64,000 nt of DNA from Siphlonurus alternatus (GCA_949825025.1 OX463781.1:39209950-39273949), one strand, 5' to 3'. Counted from the first letter of the stretch, positions 49,905-62,178 are shown. The notes: generated by a model from the sequence alone, not told the origin. Made by a program: numbers and translations.

Positions 49905-50330
49905 CTTTTGCAGGGATTTCCCTATACCGTCGCTGCAGAATGGGTACAAATGACGTCACAGGTGCCTTTTCATCGGCTATTATCTCTGCATGATATTATT
50001 GCTGCTGGAACATTTTTTTTTATGCAGCCATATCATACTGAGGCAATACTAACTGTGGACCACCGCAGGACCTCGAACCCCAAAATACTCCTTCGCAGGA
50101 AAAGGGAAAATTCGCCCCCGTCCCCCCCCCCCCCCCCCCCCCAAACGTGGACCTTAGTGCACGTTACCCTTCCCTGGCGGCCCATGCCGACGACCCCCCC
50201 AGAAAGTATCGTCGAGTTCCGAAGAGCGGAAGGGGTCTGTCATGCAAGCCCGTCTAGCGTTCGCCATTTGAAAAGCATTGGAATTTTGGGGTTTTCAAAG
50301 TGCTTCTTAATTTATCTATAGATCATGTAG
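49905..50330 (+). other. Mixed-composition segment with C-tract, unexplained
   Basis: A 137-codon open frame (49908-50321) crosses a C-run at 50125-50142. It encodes a Pro-run and no recognisable domain. The DNA is less AT-rich than its surroundings, which could mean an old repeat or an upstream noncoding exon. Confidence 0.25.
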
Positions 50331-50627
50331 GTTATAAAAATATTCGTTTCAAATAAATTTTTAGAGTTCATGAATTTTTAATTACATCACTAGCTGACTA
50401 GCTGATAAATCGCTGATATCATCAGCAGCTTTCATTTTTTTATTTAACGTTTTGCATATTATGATACTATAATTATATATAAACTTTGAGCAATACATAA
50501 CATATAATTATGCGTATTCCCTTTTATTTATCCAATTTATCCAATGTATCCAATCATCAATTTCTTTTTTTTTAAATGTAGCTTTTAGAAAATGCCACTA
50601 GATGTCACTAAGCACCGCGAAGAAAAG

Positions 50628-50639
50628 TTTTGGCGGGAA
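50628..50639 (+). promoter_or_regulatory. E2F-like site upstream of GINS1
   Basis: TTTTGGCGGGAA matches the E2F consensus (TTTSGCGC/G, here TTTGGCGGGAA) about 120 bp before the GINS1 ATG. E2F control of replication genes is well established, so S-phase regulation is likely. Confidence 0.6.
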
Positions 50640-50761
50640 TAAACTCAATATTTATTGAAACAGCTGGTGAGCTGGTGATTGTCAACAAACTTCAGCTTCT
50701 TGCTTCTTCAGAAAGTGATTCGGTACTTCAGCAGGTATTTGATTCGGCATAACCGGTAATT

Positions 50762-53700
50762 ATGTATGGAGATAAAGCATTTGATTTAATTCGTGAACTT
50801 GATAGAACTTCAGCGGATACTATACCTCTTTATAATGTAAGTATATGCATACTGCACATAAGTTGGATCTATTTGTGTATTATAAATGAGGGTCTCACGC
50901 AAGCAGCCGCAGCATTAATGATGTTCTATTTTCTATTATAACATGATAACATGTATTGTTTTATCTTCCGTTTCAGGGTGATGCTGTACGGCAAATTCTT
51001 GATGAAGTGAGAAACTTGTATGAACGTAATCAAGAAGATGTGTAAGTATAATCACACTCCCAAACTACATATATCGTCACATTTTTTAATTGTCTCTTCA
51101 CTTCATTTGAGTCTTTGAGTCTTAATTAAGTCACAAGGCATATGCATACAGTATTACTTTTTCTTCTTCTTACAATTATTGGAAGGAGCCTAAACGGCTA
51201 TAATTCCACGTACTGAGAAACTTGGATCAATTGTATAGTTGAACTGTTTTTTGCAGGGTCTTTTTTGTAAAGGATAATGGACGAACAATGGATAGGATGA
51301 TTATGGAATGTGGGATGCAAGGTGATGATGGAAGTGGTACCTATATGCCCACCACGTGTTACCGTGGGTGAACCAAAACCACACAAGGAATTGGTTGGAT
51401 TTTAGGACATTGGGTTGACGGTGGGGTGTGGGGTGCAATAATGTAGGTTGATGATGCAGGCGACAACATGCAAGGAATGGCAGGAATTTGAAAGATTCTC
51501 AACGTGTCGACTCCTGTGGGCCGACTGAAGAGCAGGGTCAAAGTAGGATTAATTATGTGGATGCGGTGAGGCGAGATGATGATTTATGAATCAAATTGAC
51601 TGGGGATAGAAGTATAGAAATCAAGAAGATTAATATATAGAATAGGATAGGGATAGTTACCAAGATAGGACAAACAGTTTGAGCGGAGAGTCACGTCGGC
51701 GTTGCTCACTCTGGCGCGCCATTTTGATCTCACAGTATTACAGATCTTAGTTTACGTGTAGATTCGAATGCGCGCGGCGATCATCTTTTGCTGTATCCCA
51801 CCCAGACATACGGCTATAAAAGTATAGACATGTCTCGAAGCTAGGCGCCATGAGTCTACATAGGTAATCTAAGATCTGTGTGTACGTTAGACTGTACATA
51901 AATGTATAACCATGGCATACACATGCATAATAATTAATATAAAATAAAATAATACTTTCAAGGTAATTCACAAGGAGAAATACAACAGGGGGGTACAGGA
52001 AGTATTTTTTTTTTCTTTTACTCGGTTCTAATGCTTCTGCTGCCTCCCGTTCCCCTTCCATTTCTCCTCCAAGTGGTTTTTCCGGTCAGACAGACCGAAT
52101 AAAAAAAAAAAAAAAAAAAACAGTTCTGAAATGTTTTATATATGCTATATACTGTACCCTATATAATGTTGTTTTATACCTGTTATCAGGGTTATCCCTC
52201 TTCACCCTAGCACTCCCCTGCAAAGACTCGAAATGTGTATAGCCAATCAGCCATATTATATTGTGCTGTATACCGTACATACTTAATTATATTTTTTATG
52301 ATTGTGTAAAATCATAATACTAACCAACCTGTCAATTCATTGCAGGAATGCGTCGGTATCTGGCGACCCAAGTTTCTTTGCTGCTGTGCACCTTCGCCAC
52401 GCAGCCCTTGAACGAAACAAGCGCTGTCTCCTCGCTTACTTGTAAGGACGGTTTGTTTTCATTTTAGTGACACACTAAAACCAATGTCTTGACAGGTACA
52501 ACCGTCTGCAGCGGATCAGAGACTTACGTTGGGACTTTGGCAGTGTTTTACCAGCCGACATAACCGAGAACCTGTGTGACCAAGAGGTACATAAAACACT
52601 AGAGACTGGATCTAGCTGAATAATTCACTTGAAATGCATTAATTGCAAAATTAAATAACATTTTGTGATGTAATTGTTCCAGAAACTTTGACAAAAATAT
52701 ACATATTCTACATTTTTACTATTTTAAATTCACATTAATTTACACATTTATGTTTTTTTTTCATTCATATTTCCTTACTGTTTTTCGATTGTACAACAAT
52801 ATGTATAGCTCGTCGGTAGTTCATGTACCGTAATTTATTTCTGGAATGGAAGTGTAGAGAAAAATAAAATACGTAGCTTTTCAGCATTCTCGAAAGATCA
52901 TTGGTTTAGAGAGTGATTTGATTTACAGATGTACATTGAGTATACTATTACAGTAAAAACTTGTTATTACATAAAGTCAAGGGACCCAGAAATTTAGGTT
53001 TACCTTATATCAAGTTTTTCCTATACCTTCAATGCTAATTGTTTTTTACTGGACGGAATCTCCTTTATTCAAAATCGAGTTTGACCTAACAAGTTAATTG
53101 TGTGATAATGAGTTTTTACCAGGGATGCGGATGCGGATGCAGATGCAAGATGCACATGGATGCGCAAAAATGGGCTTGCATCCGCATCCGTGCATCCCAG
53201 ATGCACAGGGAAAAATAAATGCATCTGGATGCGCATCCCAGATGCACGGGAAAAAATGAATGCATCCGGATGCGCATCCCAGATGCATGAAAAATAAATT
53301 TGCATCCGGATGCGCATCCACGGATGCACGAAAAATTAATTTGCATCCATTTAACACTTTTTTTTTCTCTTTTTTTATCATGTTTTTTGCTAATAGCCTC
53401 TAAATAAATCTTTAACACGAGACATTTTTTTAACATTTATTTGCCACTTGTCGTTTAAAATTGCAAGAAACAAAGTGTATTATAAAAACCAAAGATCGGA
53501 TGCGGATGCAGGTGCAAGATGCACACGGATGCGCAAAAATGGGCTTGCATCCACATCCGTGCATCCCAGATGCACGGGAAAAAATTAATGCATCCGGATG
53601 CGCATCCCAGATGCATAGAAAATAAATTTGCATCCGGATGCGCATCCCAGATGCATGAAAAATAAATTTGCATCCGGATGCGCATCCATGGATTCACGAA

Positions 53701-54504
53701 AAATTAATTTGCATCCGGATGCACATCTCGGATGCACGAAAAAAACGCGTGCATCCAGTCCCTGGTTTTTACACTGTATTGCTTGTAATTATTATGAGCG
53801 ATCAGACACTGTCCACTCCACAAAGGCCTGCGCACTGCGAAGTGCGCGAACAAAAATACTAAAAATAGTAGTCCATCCCATTTGCTATAGCATTGTAAAA
53901 TTCAAATTAAATCCAATAGAAATAATTTTTTCTTGATATTTTCACACCCCAGGCATAATTTCTAAACCCCATATCTTGCCATGTGTTAAGTTTCAAAATT
54001 TTAGAATCACTCCTTCCATGAAAATTTCGTGGTCAAAGTTACATACAGTATAACTCAATGTAAAATTGGAAATCTAGACTACTATTTCAAAAAACAATCG
54101 ATATCGATGGTATAGTGCGCAGGCCTTGATGAAGTGGGCAGTGGATCAGATGTACAGTACACTAAAGCTGCATGTATGCATATTTAATTTTCAATCTGCG
54201 AATTCAATTCATAATTAACTCACCAACTGTGATGAACTTGCAGGTCCAGTGGCTCAACTCATACAACAAGTCCCTGGCGTCCTACATGCGAAGTCTCGGA
54301 GGTAAGTACGGACTGGACTTGACCCAGGACACTCGTCCTCCCAAGTCCCTGTGCCTCGAGGTTCGCTGCACGCAGGACTACGGACTTCTGGAGCTGGAGG
54401 ACGGTGACATGGTCATGCTGAAGAAGGACACAACGCACTTGCTGCCACGCTCAGAGTGCCTACCCCTCATCAGACAGGGCGTGTTGGAGCACGTGCCACA
54501 CTGA
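50762..54504 (+). CDS. GINS1: GINS complex subunit 1 (PSF1)
   Basis: GINS binds MCM2-7 and Cdc45 to form the active replicative helicase (CMG) and is required to start and run replication forks in the nucleus. Exons: 50762-50836, 50977-51041, 52346-52441, 52496-52586 and 54244-54504 (TGA); 588 nt, 195 aa, against 196 aa in human. It begins [15 protein letters not shown]. The helical A domain covers about the first 140 residues ([20 protein letters not shown]) and includes SYMRSLGG and [13 protein letters not shown]. The C-terminal B domain ends [12 protein letters not shown], nearly as in vertebrates. Intron 3 is only 54 bp, while intron 4 (1.66 kb) hosts nested transposons. The spacing to PIAS and the opposite-type promoters suggest independent transcription. 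Confidence 0.95.
51190..51745. other. Purine-rich segment in GINS1 intron 2
   Basis: The plus strand is rich in GATGATGG- and GGTGTGGGG-type words and then in AGGATAGGGATAG. No open frame of note and no inverted ends. Probably a decayed repeat. Confidence 0.35.
52951..53776. mobile_element. TA-flanked CAGTAAAAAC MITE hosting a hAT-like insertion
   Basis: TA at 52949-52950 and 53777-53778. The halves 52951-53119 and 53773-53776 are separated by the 53120-53764 insert and its duplicated 8 bp. In GINS1 intron 4. Confidence 0.75.
53120..53764. mobile_element. hAT-like non-autonomous element made of GGATGC repeats
   Basis: Exact 8-bp duplication GTTTTTAC at 53112-53119 and 53765-53772. The ends are CAGGGATGCGGATG and CATCCAGTCCCTG. 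Almost the whole 645 bp is built from units such as TGCATCCGGATGCGCATCC with AAAAATTAATT spacers, apart from a unique middle (about 53345-53490). The His/Asp/Cys-rich open frames on both strands come from the repeat. The 8-bp duplication and CAGGG end place it in the hAT superfamily. Confidence 0.85.
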
Positions 54505-55394
54505 CTGTGAGAGTGTTTGATCTGGGACTTTGTATAAAAAATTGTAATTTGTTTATACAACAATTTATATTAACAGAAAAATGTTCTACATTCTGGCTAA
54601 CAGCATTTGCCTTGATTGCTCAAACTGACTCAAATACGGTACCAATTAAATGATGTGATGCGCACTACCACATGATGGAAAAAGCTAGTTAGTCTCTTGA
54701 GCAGCTTTGCATTATTTTGGAGCAATTGTGATATAATTATGCTGTTAATCAGAATTTCCTCAACACCGCCTTGCTATGAAAAAAAATAATTCCTGTATTG
54801 TCTTTTTTTTTAATCACCTCTAAAACTACTAAAACTTAAGGGACTATAATTAAGGAGTGTTCCAAAAATTACATAGCTACTTTTTTCTTAATTAATTAAA
54901 CAGCATGTTGTTTACTGTATAATTAATTACAACAGAATAATTGCCAACAAAAAAGAATTTTAGAGTATTGATTACCAGATACCGTATGTAAGTATTTTAT
55001 AAGTGTATCTCAAAATAATAAATAAAAATTATTTTTGAAAGTTAATTTTTTGTCTTTAATTGCAACTACAGTATAACCTTCACAATAAAATAAACATTGT
55101 ACATAATTATGTTTGCACTTACAGATGGAGTAGTTATATTTTTATTTTGTCATGCAAATTTATAGTCCTCAAAGGTACAAATACAAAACGTGAACAAATT
55201 CTGTTCTAAAAGTAAATAAGTTATAGTGATAAATTTAAACTAATAATCTTCAGATAATTAGTTATGTGAAATACATGGAAAATAGTGAGATTAAATTAAA
55301 TGATTTTTATGTGTAAGTAAAGAGAACATAATTTTTTTCATAATAAAGGATGTTTACCCTAAAATTGTATACGTATACATGTACAAATCAACAT
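54505..55394. other. GINS1 3' UTR and AT-rich intergenic DNA
   Basis: AATAAATAAAAATT at about 55015 is a possible polyadenylation region. Nothing else is seen. Confidence 0.45.
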
Positions 55395-55398
55395 TTAA

Positions 55399-55789
55399 GG
55401 GTAAGATAACACAAAATATTGATTGTTGTAGTCCCATTTGATTACTTTAGCAACCTCATAATAATTCTGTTTTTTTTTTTTTTTTTTGAGAGAGACAGTT
55501 CATAGCACCCAAAATATGAAATTTGTGGAAAAAATTTCAAAACAATCGGACCATCCAATTTTTTTAATTTAATTTTTTAGTTTAGGTCTTCATGGGAAAG
55601 CCCTATACTGAAAATTTTAAGAAATCAATTTAAAAAAATTGGATCGTCTGATTGTTTTGAAATTTTTTCTACATTTTTTTGGTGCTAAGAGCTGTCTCTC
55701 AAAAAAATTCAGAATTATTAAGAGGTTGCTAAGGTTTACATGTTAATCAAATGGGACTACAACAATCGATGTTTCGTGTTATCTTACCC
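55399..55789. mobile_element. TTAA-flanked foldback MITE (GGGTAAGATAAC ends), copy 3
   Basis: TTAA at 55395-55398 and 55790-55793; 391 bp. It shares the inner layout with 20191-20582 (CATGGGAAAGCCCTA hinge, TTGTTTTGAAATTTTTTCTA), but the outermost bases differ. Confidence 0.8.
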
Positions 55790-55793
55790 TTAA

Positions 55794-56440
55794 CTCTGGA
55801 GAAAATTAAAATATAAAATTAATTTTATAGTGCTACAGATTATTATATTATAAATTCTAAAGGGGCTGATACATGAGCACGAACACTTACATTTAATAAT
55901 ATTTTAATTAAATGAATCTTTGAAAAATTAATATACAGTACATTAAAATCATATACTACTTAAATATTATGAGAATCTGGCGATCAGAGGTTTAAAAGCC
56001 ATTATTTATTACAGTCCTTTTAACTCTTTTTAATTGCCAGTCCGTCATGTATGATATATGAGAGTAAAACCGTACAACATACTAATGTGCAACTAACGTG
56101 GCAAAAAGAATTAAATTTTCTATAAGAATTTATTTATTTAAGTATTTAGCATTCTAGAGTGTAATCATGCAGAGCACAGCATTATTACTGAACACAGGCA
56201 ACACTGAGCCAACCCTTGAGGCAGTTCCTGCAGCAGGAATCCTGGCTCAAGGGAATAAGTACATTGTCTCTGTGGGTCAGCGATTAAATTAATCTCAAAG
56301 TCTGGTCGGCAGAGCAAGCCGTTAGCAACATGTCCTTGCAGTGTGTGGGGTCTAGTATATGCCTCATTACTTAAAATACATCTTACACTGAAAAGGAGAG
56401 AAAAATTGACTTGGATATCGACTAAGATAATAATGCTGCT
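55794..56440. other. DNA upstream of the LINE fragment
   Basis: AT-rich to about 56160, then more balanced DNA to 56440 that might be decayed 5' LINE sequence. I cannot read reverse-transcriptase motifs in it. Confidence 0.35.
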
Positions 56441-58665
56441 AGCTTACCCCACAAGGGATATAATAAACCTGACATAAACCTGAGTTACAAAAATATTCCA
56501 CTGAAACAAGTGCAGAATCCAATATACTTGGGGGTGACTCTAGATAGAAGGTTAGGCGGAGGGACCCACATGGAAAGGAATGCAGACAAAGGGAAAAAGA
56601 GACTATCACTAATGAAAAGGGTAGCTAGCGTCAAATGGGGAGCGGACCGTGAAACATTAGCCACAACATATAAGACGTATGTTAGACCTGTGCTAGAATA
56701 CGGTACCGAACCTTTTATCACTGCAACAAAATCAACAACAGCAGTAGTAGATAAAGTGCAAAACCAGGCCCTCAGAATAATTAATGGGGCAGTGAGATCA
56801 ACTCCTATTACATCTATGGAGATTAATGCTAACATAGAACCACTACAAGCCAGAAGAGATAAAGCAGCTCTGAAATTACATGAGAAATTAATAAGATTAG
56901 AAGATCAGGACTGGAACCAATATCAACCAAGCTCAATGAAAACACAGGAAACCTTTACAGAAAAAACTAACAAATTGAAAAAAGAATACCTCAATCCGGA
57001 AATTTTACAAAGAAAAAGAGAAATGATAGCGGAAAATTATCTTAGTGTGACGACGGTGCACGTCCATCATTGCATTACAATAGAAGGCATAAATAGTAAA
57101 AAAACTCTCCTAGAAGAAGAACTCAGACAACTTGCAAATAAAGAAATACACCAGAAGTATCCTCTTCCAAGATGGCTCCATATCTACACAGATGGGTCTG
57201 CAACCCCCGGAGTAGGCAACGCAGGGGCCGGTGTGTATTGCAAGTTATTTCAAGAGTCTGCCCCAACAAGCAAGTATGGCAGCAACTTTGACGGAGAAGT
57301 CCAAGCAATAAAAATAGCCCAACTGAAAACCAATAATCAAAACAAATACGGTAAAATAGTCATACTCTCAGATTCAACAGCAGCAATACAAGCAATAGCC
57401 TCATCAAATTCTCAAGACCATAGAGTAAATGAATGTAAAAAACTTATACAAGAACACCAAGACAATAACAAAGAAATAGTCTTACAGTGGATACCAGCTC
57501 ATTGTAATATTCATGGCAATGAGCAAGCAGACTACTTACAAGGGAACTTTTTCAAATGTGAACTCTCGATTTTCATGAAAATTGGCATATGTGTACAACT
57601 CCTAAATCTAAGAGATAGACTTTTTTCAGAATTTCCTGACGAGCATTATTTCGCCCGTAAACGCCTATGTTATATGTTAATTTCCTTATGCATGGTTTAT
57701 ATGGGCGATGTACCAAATTTCTTTGATGTAGCCAAAAATTTCAGGATCACCTATTTAGGCCACCCACATTAAGGGAAAAATAAGCAAAAAATTCTAATAG
57801 TGGCATTTTTCCCGAAATTAGGGGTGCGAAAGGTCTATAGCCCACACAATGGGACTGGTAATGGGGAAAACATAAAGTTGGCGTATTGTCGCGAAAATTT
57901 CAGGATCACCTATTTAGGCAACCCACATTACGGGAAAAATAAGCAAAAAATTCTAATAGTGGTATTTTTTCCAAAATTAGGGGTGCGAAAGGTCTATAGC
58001 CCACACAATGCGACTGGTAATGGGGAAAACATAAAGTTGGCGTATTGTCGCGAAAATTTCAGGATCACCTATTTAGGCAACCCACATTACGGGAAAAATA
58101 AGCAACAAATTTCAATGTTCTTTTTTTTCCCGAAATCGGGGGCGTGAAGGGTCTATATCCGATGCAATGTGACTCGTATAATAGCTGAAACATAAAGTTA
58201 TAAAGCGGTCATCTTTGAAGATTTCAGGATAAAGCCTATAATATATACATGCAACCACATTAAAAAGAAATTGAAAATATATATATACATATTATTCCAA
58301 TATTCTTTTCAATTGGTTTTTATAGTGTTTAATTGATTTTTAATACAATTAAGGCACTTTGTAAATTGAAAGTTCTTTAAAATTACGGTTCTTGAGATAA
58401 AAAAATATCATTTACGTAAACGTTAAAAAATTTTTGCCATAAAAATTATTTGATTATATTTATATCATGCAGTAGGTCATAACGCAATTGCTACAGGATT
58501 GATTGCGTGATTGATTCTTTGATTGATGGACGTAAGGAGGTGTATTTCAGTGACCGTAAAATATACAAAAATATACTGTAATTAGATATTTCATATTTCT
58601 TTAGTTTACTTATGAAGAATGTAATTTCTAATGTCATTGTGTTAATTGATAGTTCACATTTATTT

Positions 58666-58718
<53 letters not shown>

Positions 58719-58944
58719 TAAGTATCTATCTAGTAACTTACTCAATTATTATCGCATTCTATCTATTTCAAGGGGTCAATTTACACAACCAATATACTAT
58801 TATAATAATTTTTATTGTTTCAAGTGGAAAAAATGTTTAAAAAAATGTTACAATTTTTTGTGATAAAATTATATTAAATTATATTTCAATGAGACACCAG
58901 CCACACTTCAGAAACTTGAAGTTGTCACACAGCTCGCAATCCTG

Positions 58945-59165
58945 AACTATGCATGGCACAAAGGAGGCTACCTCGACGAGAGGCAGCACAGGTTTGAGAC
59001 ACCAGCAAAGTTCTGCTACAACACAGACGGGGGCGACTGCGAGCTGTGTGACAACTTCAAGTTTCTGAAGTGTGGCTGGTGTCTCATTGAAATTTGCTTT
59101 AGCCATTTTTACACGTCTCACTATATCTGTGTTATAATTTCAAGGAGTAAATATGTTAGTTTAGT
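58945..59165 (+). pseudogene. Transposase-like C-terminal Cys/His motif in the loop
   Basis: In the centre of the palindrome one plus-strand frame is open: LAILNYAWHKGGYLDERQHR, then FETPAKFCYNTDGGDCELCD, and C-x2-C-x7-C-x2-C-x4-C-x2-H built from DCELC, LKCGWC, ICFSHF, ending about 59165. A Cys/His cluster ending CxxHF is typical of the C-terminus of cut-and-paste transposases. The same motif is encoded on the minus strand of the left arm (about 58945-58890, stop after LIEI), so two copies of the gene's 3' end face each other. Confidence 0.45.
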
Positions 59166-59547
59166 ATAAAGTATGAGAGCTGTTTAATTATATAATTTAT
59201 GTTACCATTATCATCAAAGCTAATTCATAAAAAGTCAAAGCTTGTATGTATAAATATCTTTCGTTGATATTTTATTAACAAATTAATTGATTAGAAAGTA
59301 TACAAATATTAATATGTAAATTGTTTTCTGGAAAGAAGTATCACATTATTAAACATATATTTTAAAATAGAAATCCTGTAAACTAATTTAATATAATTTT
59401 ATCACAAAAAATTCTAACATTTTTTTTAAACATTTTTTCTACTTGAAACAATAAAAATTATTATAATAGAATATTGGTTGCGTAAATTGACCCCTTGAAA
59501 TAGATAGAATGCGATAATAATTGGGTAAGTTACTAGATAGATAGTTA

Positions 59548-59619
<72 letters not shown>

Positions 59620-59630
59620 ATATAAATATA
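59548..59630. repeat. (TAAA)n tract and its partner (ATTT)n at 58661-58718
   Basis: Tetranucleotide arrays at matching places in the two arms, differing in length (longer on the right), so they have drifted since the palindrome formed. Confidence 0.9.
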
Positions 59631-60003
59631 AATAAATGTGAACTATCAATTAACACAATGACATTAGAAATTACATTCATCATAAGTAAACTAAAAAAAT
59701 ATGAAATATCTAATTACAGTATATTTTTGTATATTTTACGGTCACTGAAATACACCTCCTTACGTCCATCAATCAAATAATCAATAACGCAATCAATCCT
59801 GTAGCAATTGCGTTATGACCTACTGCATGATATAAATATAATCAAATAATTTTTATGGCAAATTTTTTTTAACGATTACGTAAATGATATTTTTTTATCT
59901 CAAGAACCGTAATTTTAAAGAACTTTCAATTTACAAAGTGCCTTAATTGTATTAAAAATCAATTACACACTATAAAAACCAATTGAAAAGAATATTGGAA
60001 TAA

Positions 60004-60099
<96 letters not shown>

Positions 60100-61769
60100 C
60101 AATTTCTTTTTAATGTGGTTGCATGTATATAGGCTTTATCCTGAAATCTTCAAAGATGACCGCTTTATAACTTTATGTTTCAGCTATTATACGAGTCACA
60201 TATTGCATCGGATATAGACCCTTCACGCCCCCGATTTCGGGAAAAAAAAGAACATTGAAATTTGTTGCTAATTTTTCCCGTAATGTGGGTTGCCTAAATA
60301 GGTGATCCTGAAATTTTCGCGACAATACGCCAACTTTATGTTTTCCCCATTACCAGTCCCATTGTGTGGGCTATAGACCTTTCGCACCCCTAATTTCGGG
60401 AAAAATGCTACTATTAGAATTTTTTGCTTATTTTTCCCGTAATGTGGGTTGCCTAAATAGGTGATCCTGAAATTTTCGCGACAATACGCCAACTTTATGT
60501 TTTCCCCATTACCAGTCCCATTGTGTGGGCTATAGACCTTTCGCACCCCTAATTTCGGGAAAAATGCCACTATTAGAATTTTTTGCTTATTTTTACCTTA
60601 ATGTGGGTGGCCTAAATAGGTGATCCTGAAATTTTCGCGACAATACGCCAACTTTATGTTTTCCCCATTACCAGTCCTATTGGGTGGGCTATAGACCTTT
60701 CGCACCCCTAATTTTGGGAAAAATACCAATATTAGAATTTTTTGCTTATTTTTCCCGTATTGTGGGTTGCTTAAATTGGTGATTCTGAAATTTTTGGCTA
60801 CATCAAAGAAATTTGGTATATCGCCTATATAAACCATGCATAAGGAAATTAACATATAACATAGGCGTTTACGGGCGAAATAATGCTCGTCAGGAAATTC
60901 TGAAAAAAGTCTATCTCTTAGATTTAGGAGTTGTACACATATGCCAATTTTCATGAAAATCGAGAGTTCACATTTGAAAAAGTTCCCTTGTTAGCCAAGA
61001 TGGGCAGCAAGATGACACAGCCAACAACAAGTATCTCCATTCATTCAATTCAAGCTCATATTAATAGTGCAGTGAAACAGAAAGTTGACTCAGATTGGAA
61101 AGAACAAGCAAGTATTAAAGCATGGGGAGATCTCATATTTAAATCAGCCAAAACTCACACTTATAATAGACTCACAGACACTGCTAAATTCAGACTAGAT
61201 ACTGGCCATGACTATCTTGGATGCTATCAGAAGAAATTCAAAATCCAAGATACTGTAGTGACATTTGTAAATTGTGTAAAAAAGAACCTCAAGACAGAGG
61301 GAATCTATTTAGATGCTCAGCATTAACTGCGGAACTTGACTCGTTGCCTGGCAACATGAAGAAAGAAGAGAAGGAAGCCCTTCTCTATTGGCTTACTAGA
61401 AGTAAAATGGCTTAAACGCCAATGCGTGGGCATAAGAAAAGAAGAAGAAGAAGATATAATATGGGATCATGTTATGAATGAATTTAGTACTGTATTTATA
61501 TGAGGATTTGGGAATGAAACAGGTGATAAACCATTGCAGGTAAGGTGGATTTCTAATCAGATTTCACTGAAAACGACCTGCAGTAACTGGTCTTTGAACC
61601 CTTTTGATTTAATGATACTCTTATATCTAAATTCATGTCTCAACAAAGAAGCTACACATTATATAATTTATATTATTACTTTCATGCAGTACTTGCAGAT
61701 CCACAGCTAGGTATTTTGGAGAGTGCACTGCAGCGAAAAATTAATAAGTTAATTTTTGTTGGTAGTGAA

Positions 61770-62178
61770 ATGGACAACCTGCATGAAAATTTTTTCAAAT
61801 TCAAATTAAAAAAAAAAAAAAAAAAATCAAATTATTTTAATTTTATTTTATTAATTTACTATCAAGTAATTTTATTGCAGAAATGAATAGAGGGTACCAA
61901 GTTATGCTACTCTGAATTTTTTCAGTCTTCGTCTTCTTTTTCTTGAGTCCCAGAACTACCGTATTTTCAAATAATTATTGAACGTGTGGCCACACCCCTT
62001 GGAGGCATTATAAGGCAACTAGGCCCTATCTTTTTTATTAAGGATTCAGGGGTGCCATCTTAATTTACAGAACTTTCAATAAATATTTAAAAATAGTTCC
62101 GGGACCCAAAAAAATCTGAAAAAATTCAGAGTGGCATAATTTGTTATTAATTTCTGCAATAAATTTTTTTCATGCAGG
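61770..62178. mobile_element. TA-type foldback MITE (ATGGACAACC ends), copy 3
   Basis: Same core and hinge (ATCTTTTTTATTAAGG, CCCCTTGGAGGC). An A-rich stretch (61807-61827) is added in the left arm, and the right terminus is truncated after TTTTCATGCAGG. Confidence 0.7.

Larger units (their letters stand above)
57539..60990. mobile_element. 3.45-kb palindromic DNA transposon, TTA duplication
   Basis: Ends CAAGGGAACTTTTTCAAATG and complement; TTA on both sides (57536-57538, 60991-60993) restores the host frame exactly. The left arm (57539-58944) pairs with the right arm (59036-60990) except for about 300 bp present only on the right (59095-59385). Each arm carries a 159-bp tandem repeat (TTTCAGGATCACCTATTTAGG.. 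units, three on the left, four on the right), an (ATTT)n/(TAAA)n tract, and a copy of a Cys-rich coding end next to the central loop. The 3-bp TTA duplication would fit PIF/Harbinger, but the very long arms do not, so the superfamily is open. Confidence 0.8.
56440..61456 (+). pseudogene. 5'-truncated non-LTR retrotransposon with RNase H, interrupted
   Basis: From about 56465 the frame encodes the end of a reverse transcriptase (NPIYLGVTLDRRL, then TYVRPVLEYGTEPFITATK, VQNQALRIINGAVR). An RNase H domain follows at about 57165-57538 plus 60991-61005: LHIYTDGS (Asp), FDGEVQAI (Glu), ILSDSTAAI (Asp) and WIPAHCNIHGNEQADYLA (His/Asp). The frame is split after ...ADYL at 57538 by the 3452-bp insert and resumes at 60991 with AKMGSKMT. 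A frameshift near 61235 moves the C-terminal LCKKEPQDRGNLFRCSAL into another frame, ending at 61413. The 3' end runs into (GAA)n at about 61437-61456. An RT followed by RNase H is the order of the I/Nimb/R1-type LINE groups. It is dead: 5' truncated, interrupted and frameshifted. Confidence 0.85.

Noticed and set aside
53069..53936. His/Asp/Cys-rich peptides at 53.1-53.9 kb
   Set aside because: Multiple frames and both strands give similar peptides because of the GGATGC repeat in the hAT-like element.
57800..58147. Repetitive proteins encoded by the 159-bp units (57.8-58.1 and 60.3-60.9 kb)
   Set aside because: The unit is a multiple of three, which keeps a frame open by chance. No start context or known domain, and the same units occur inverted in the other arm.
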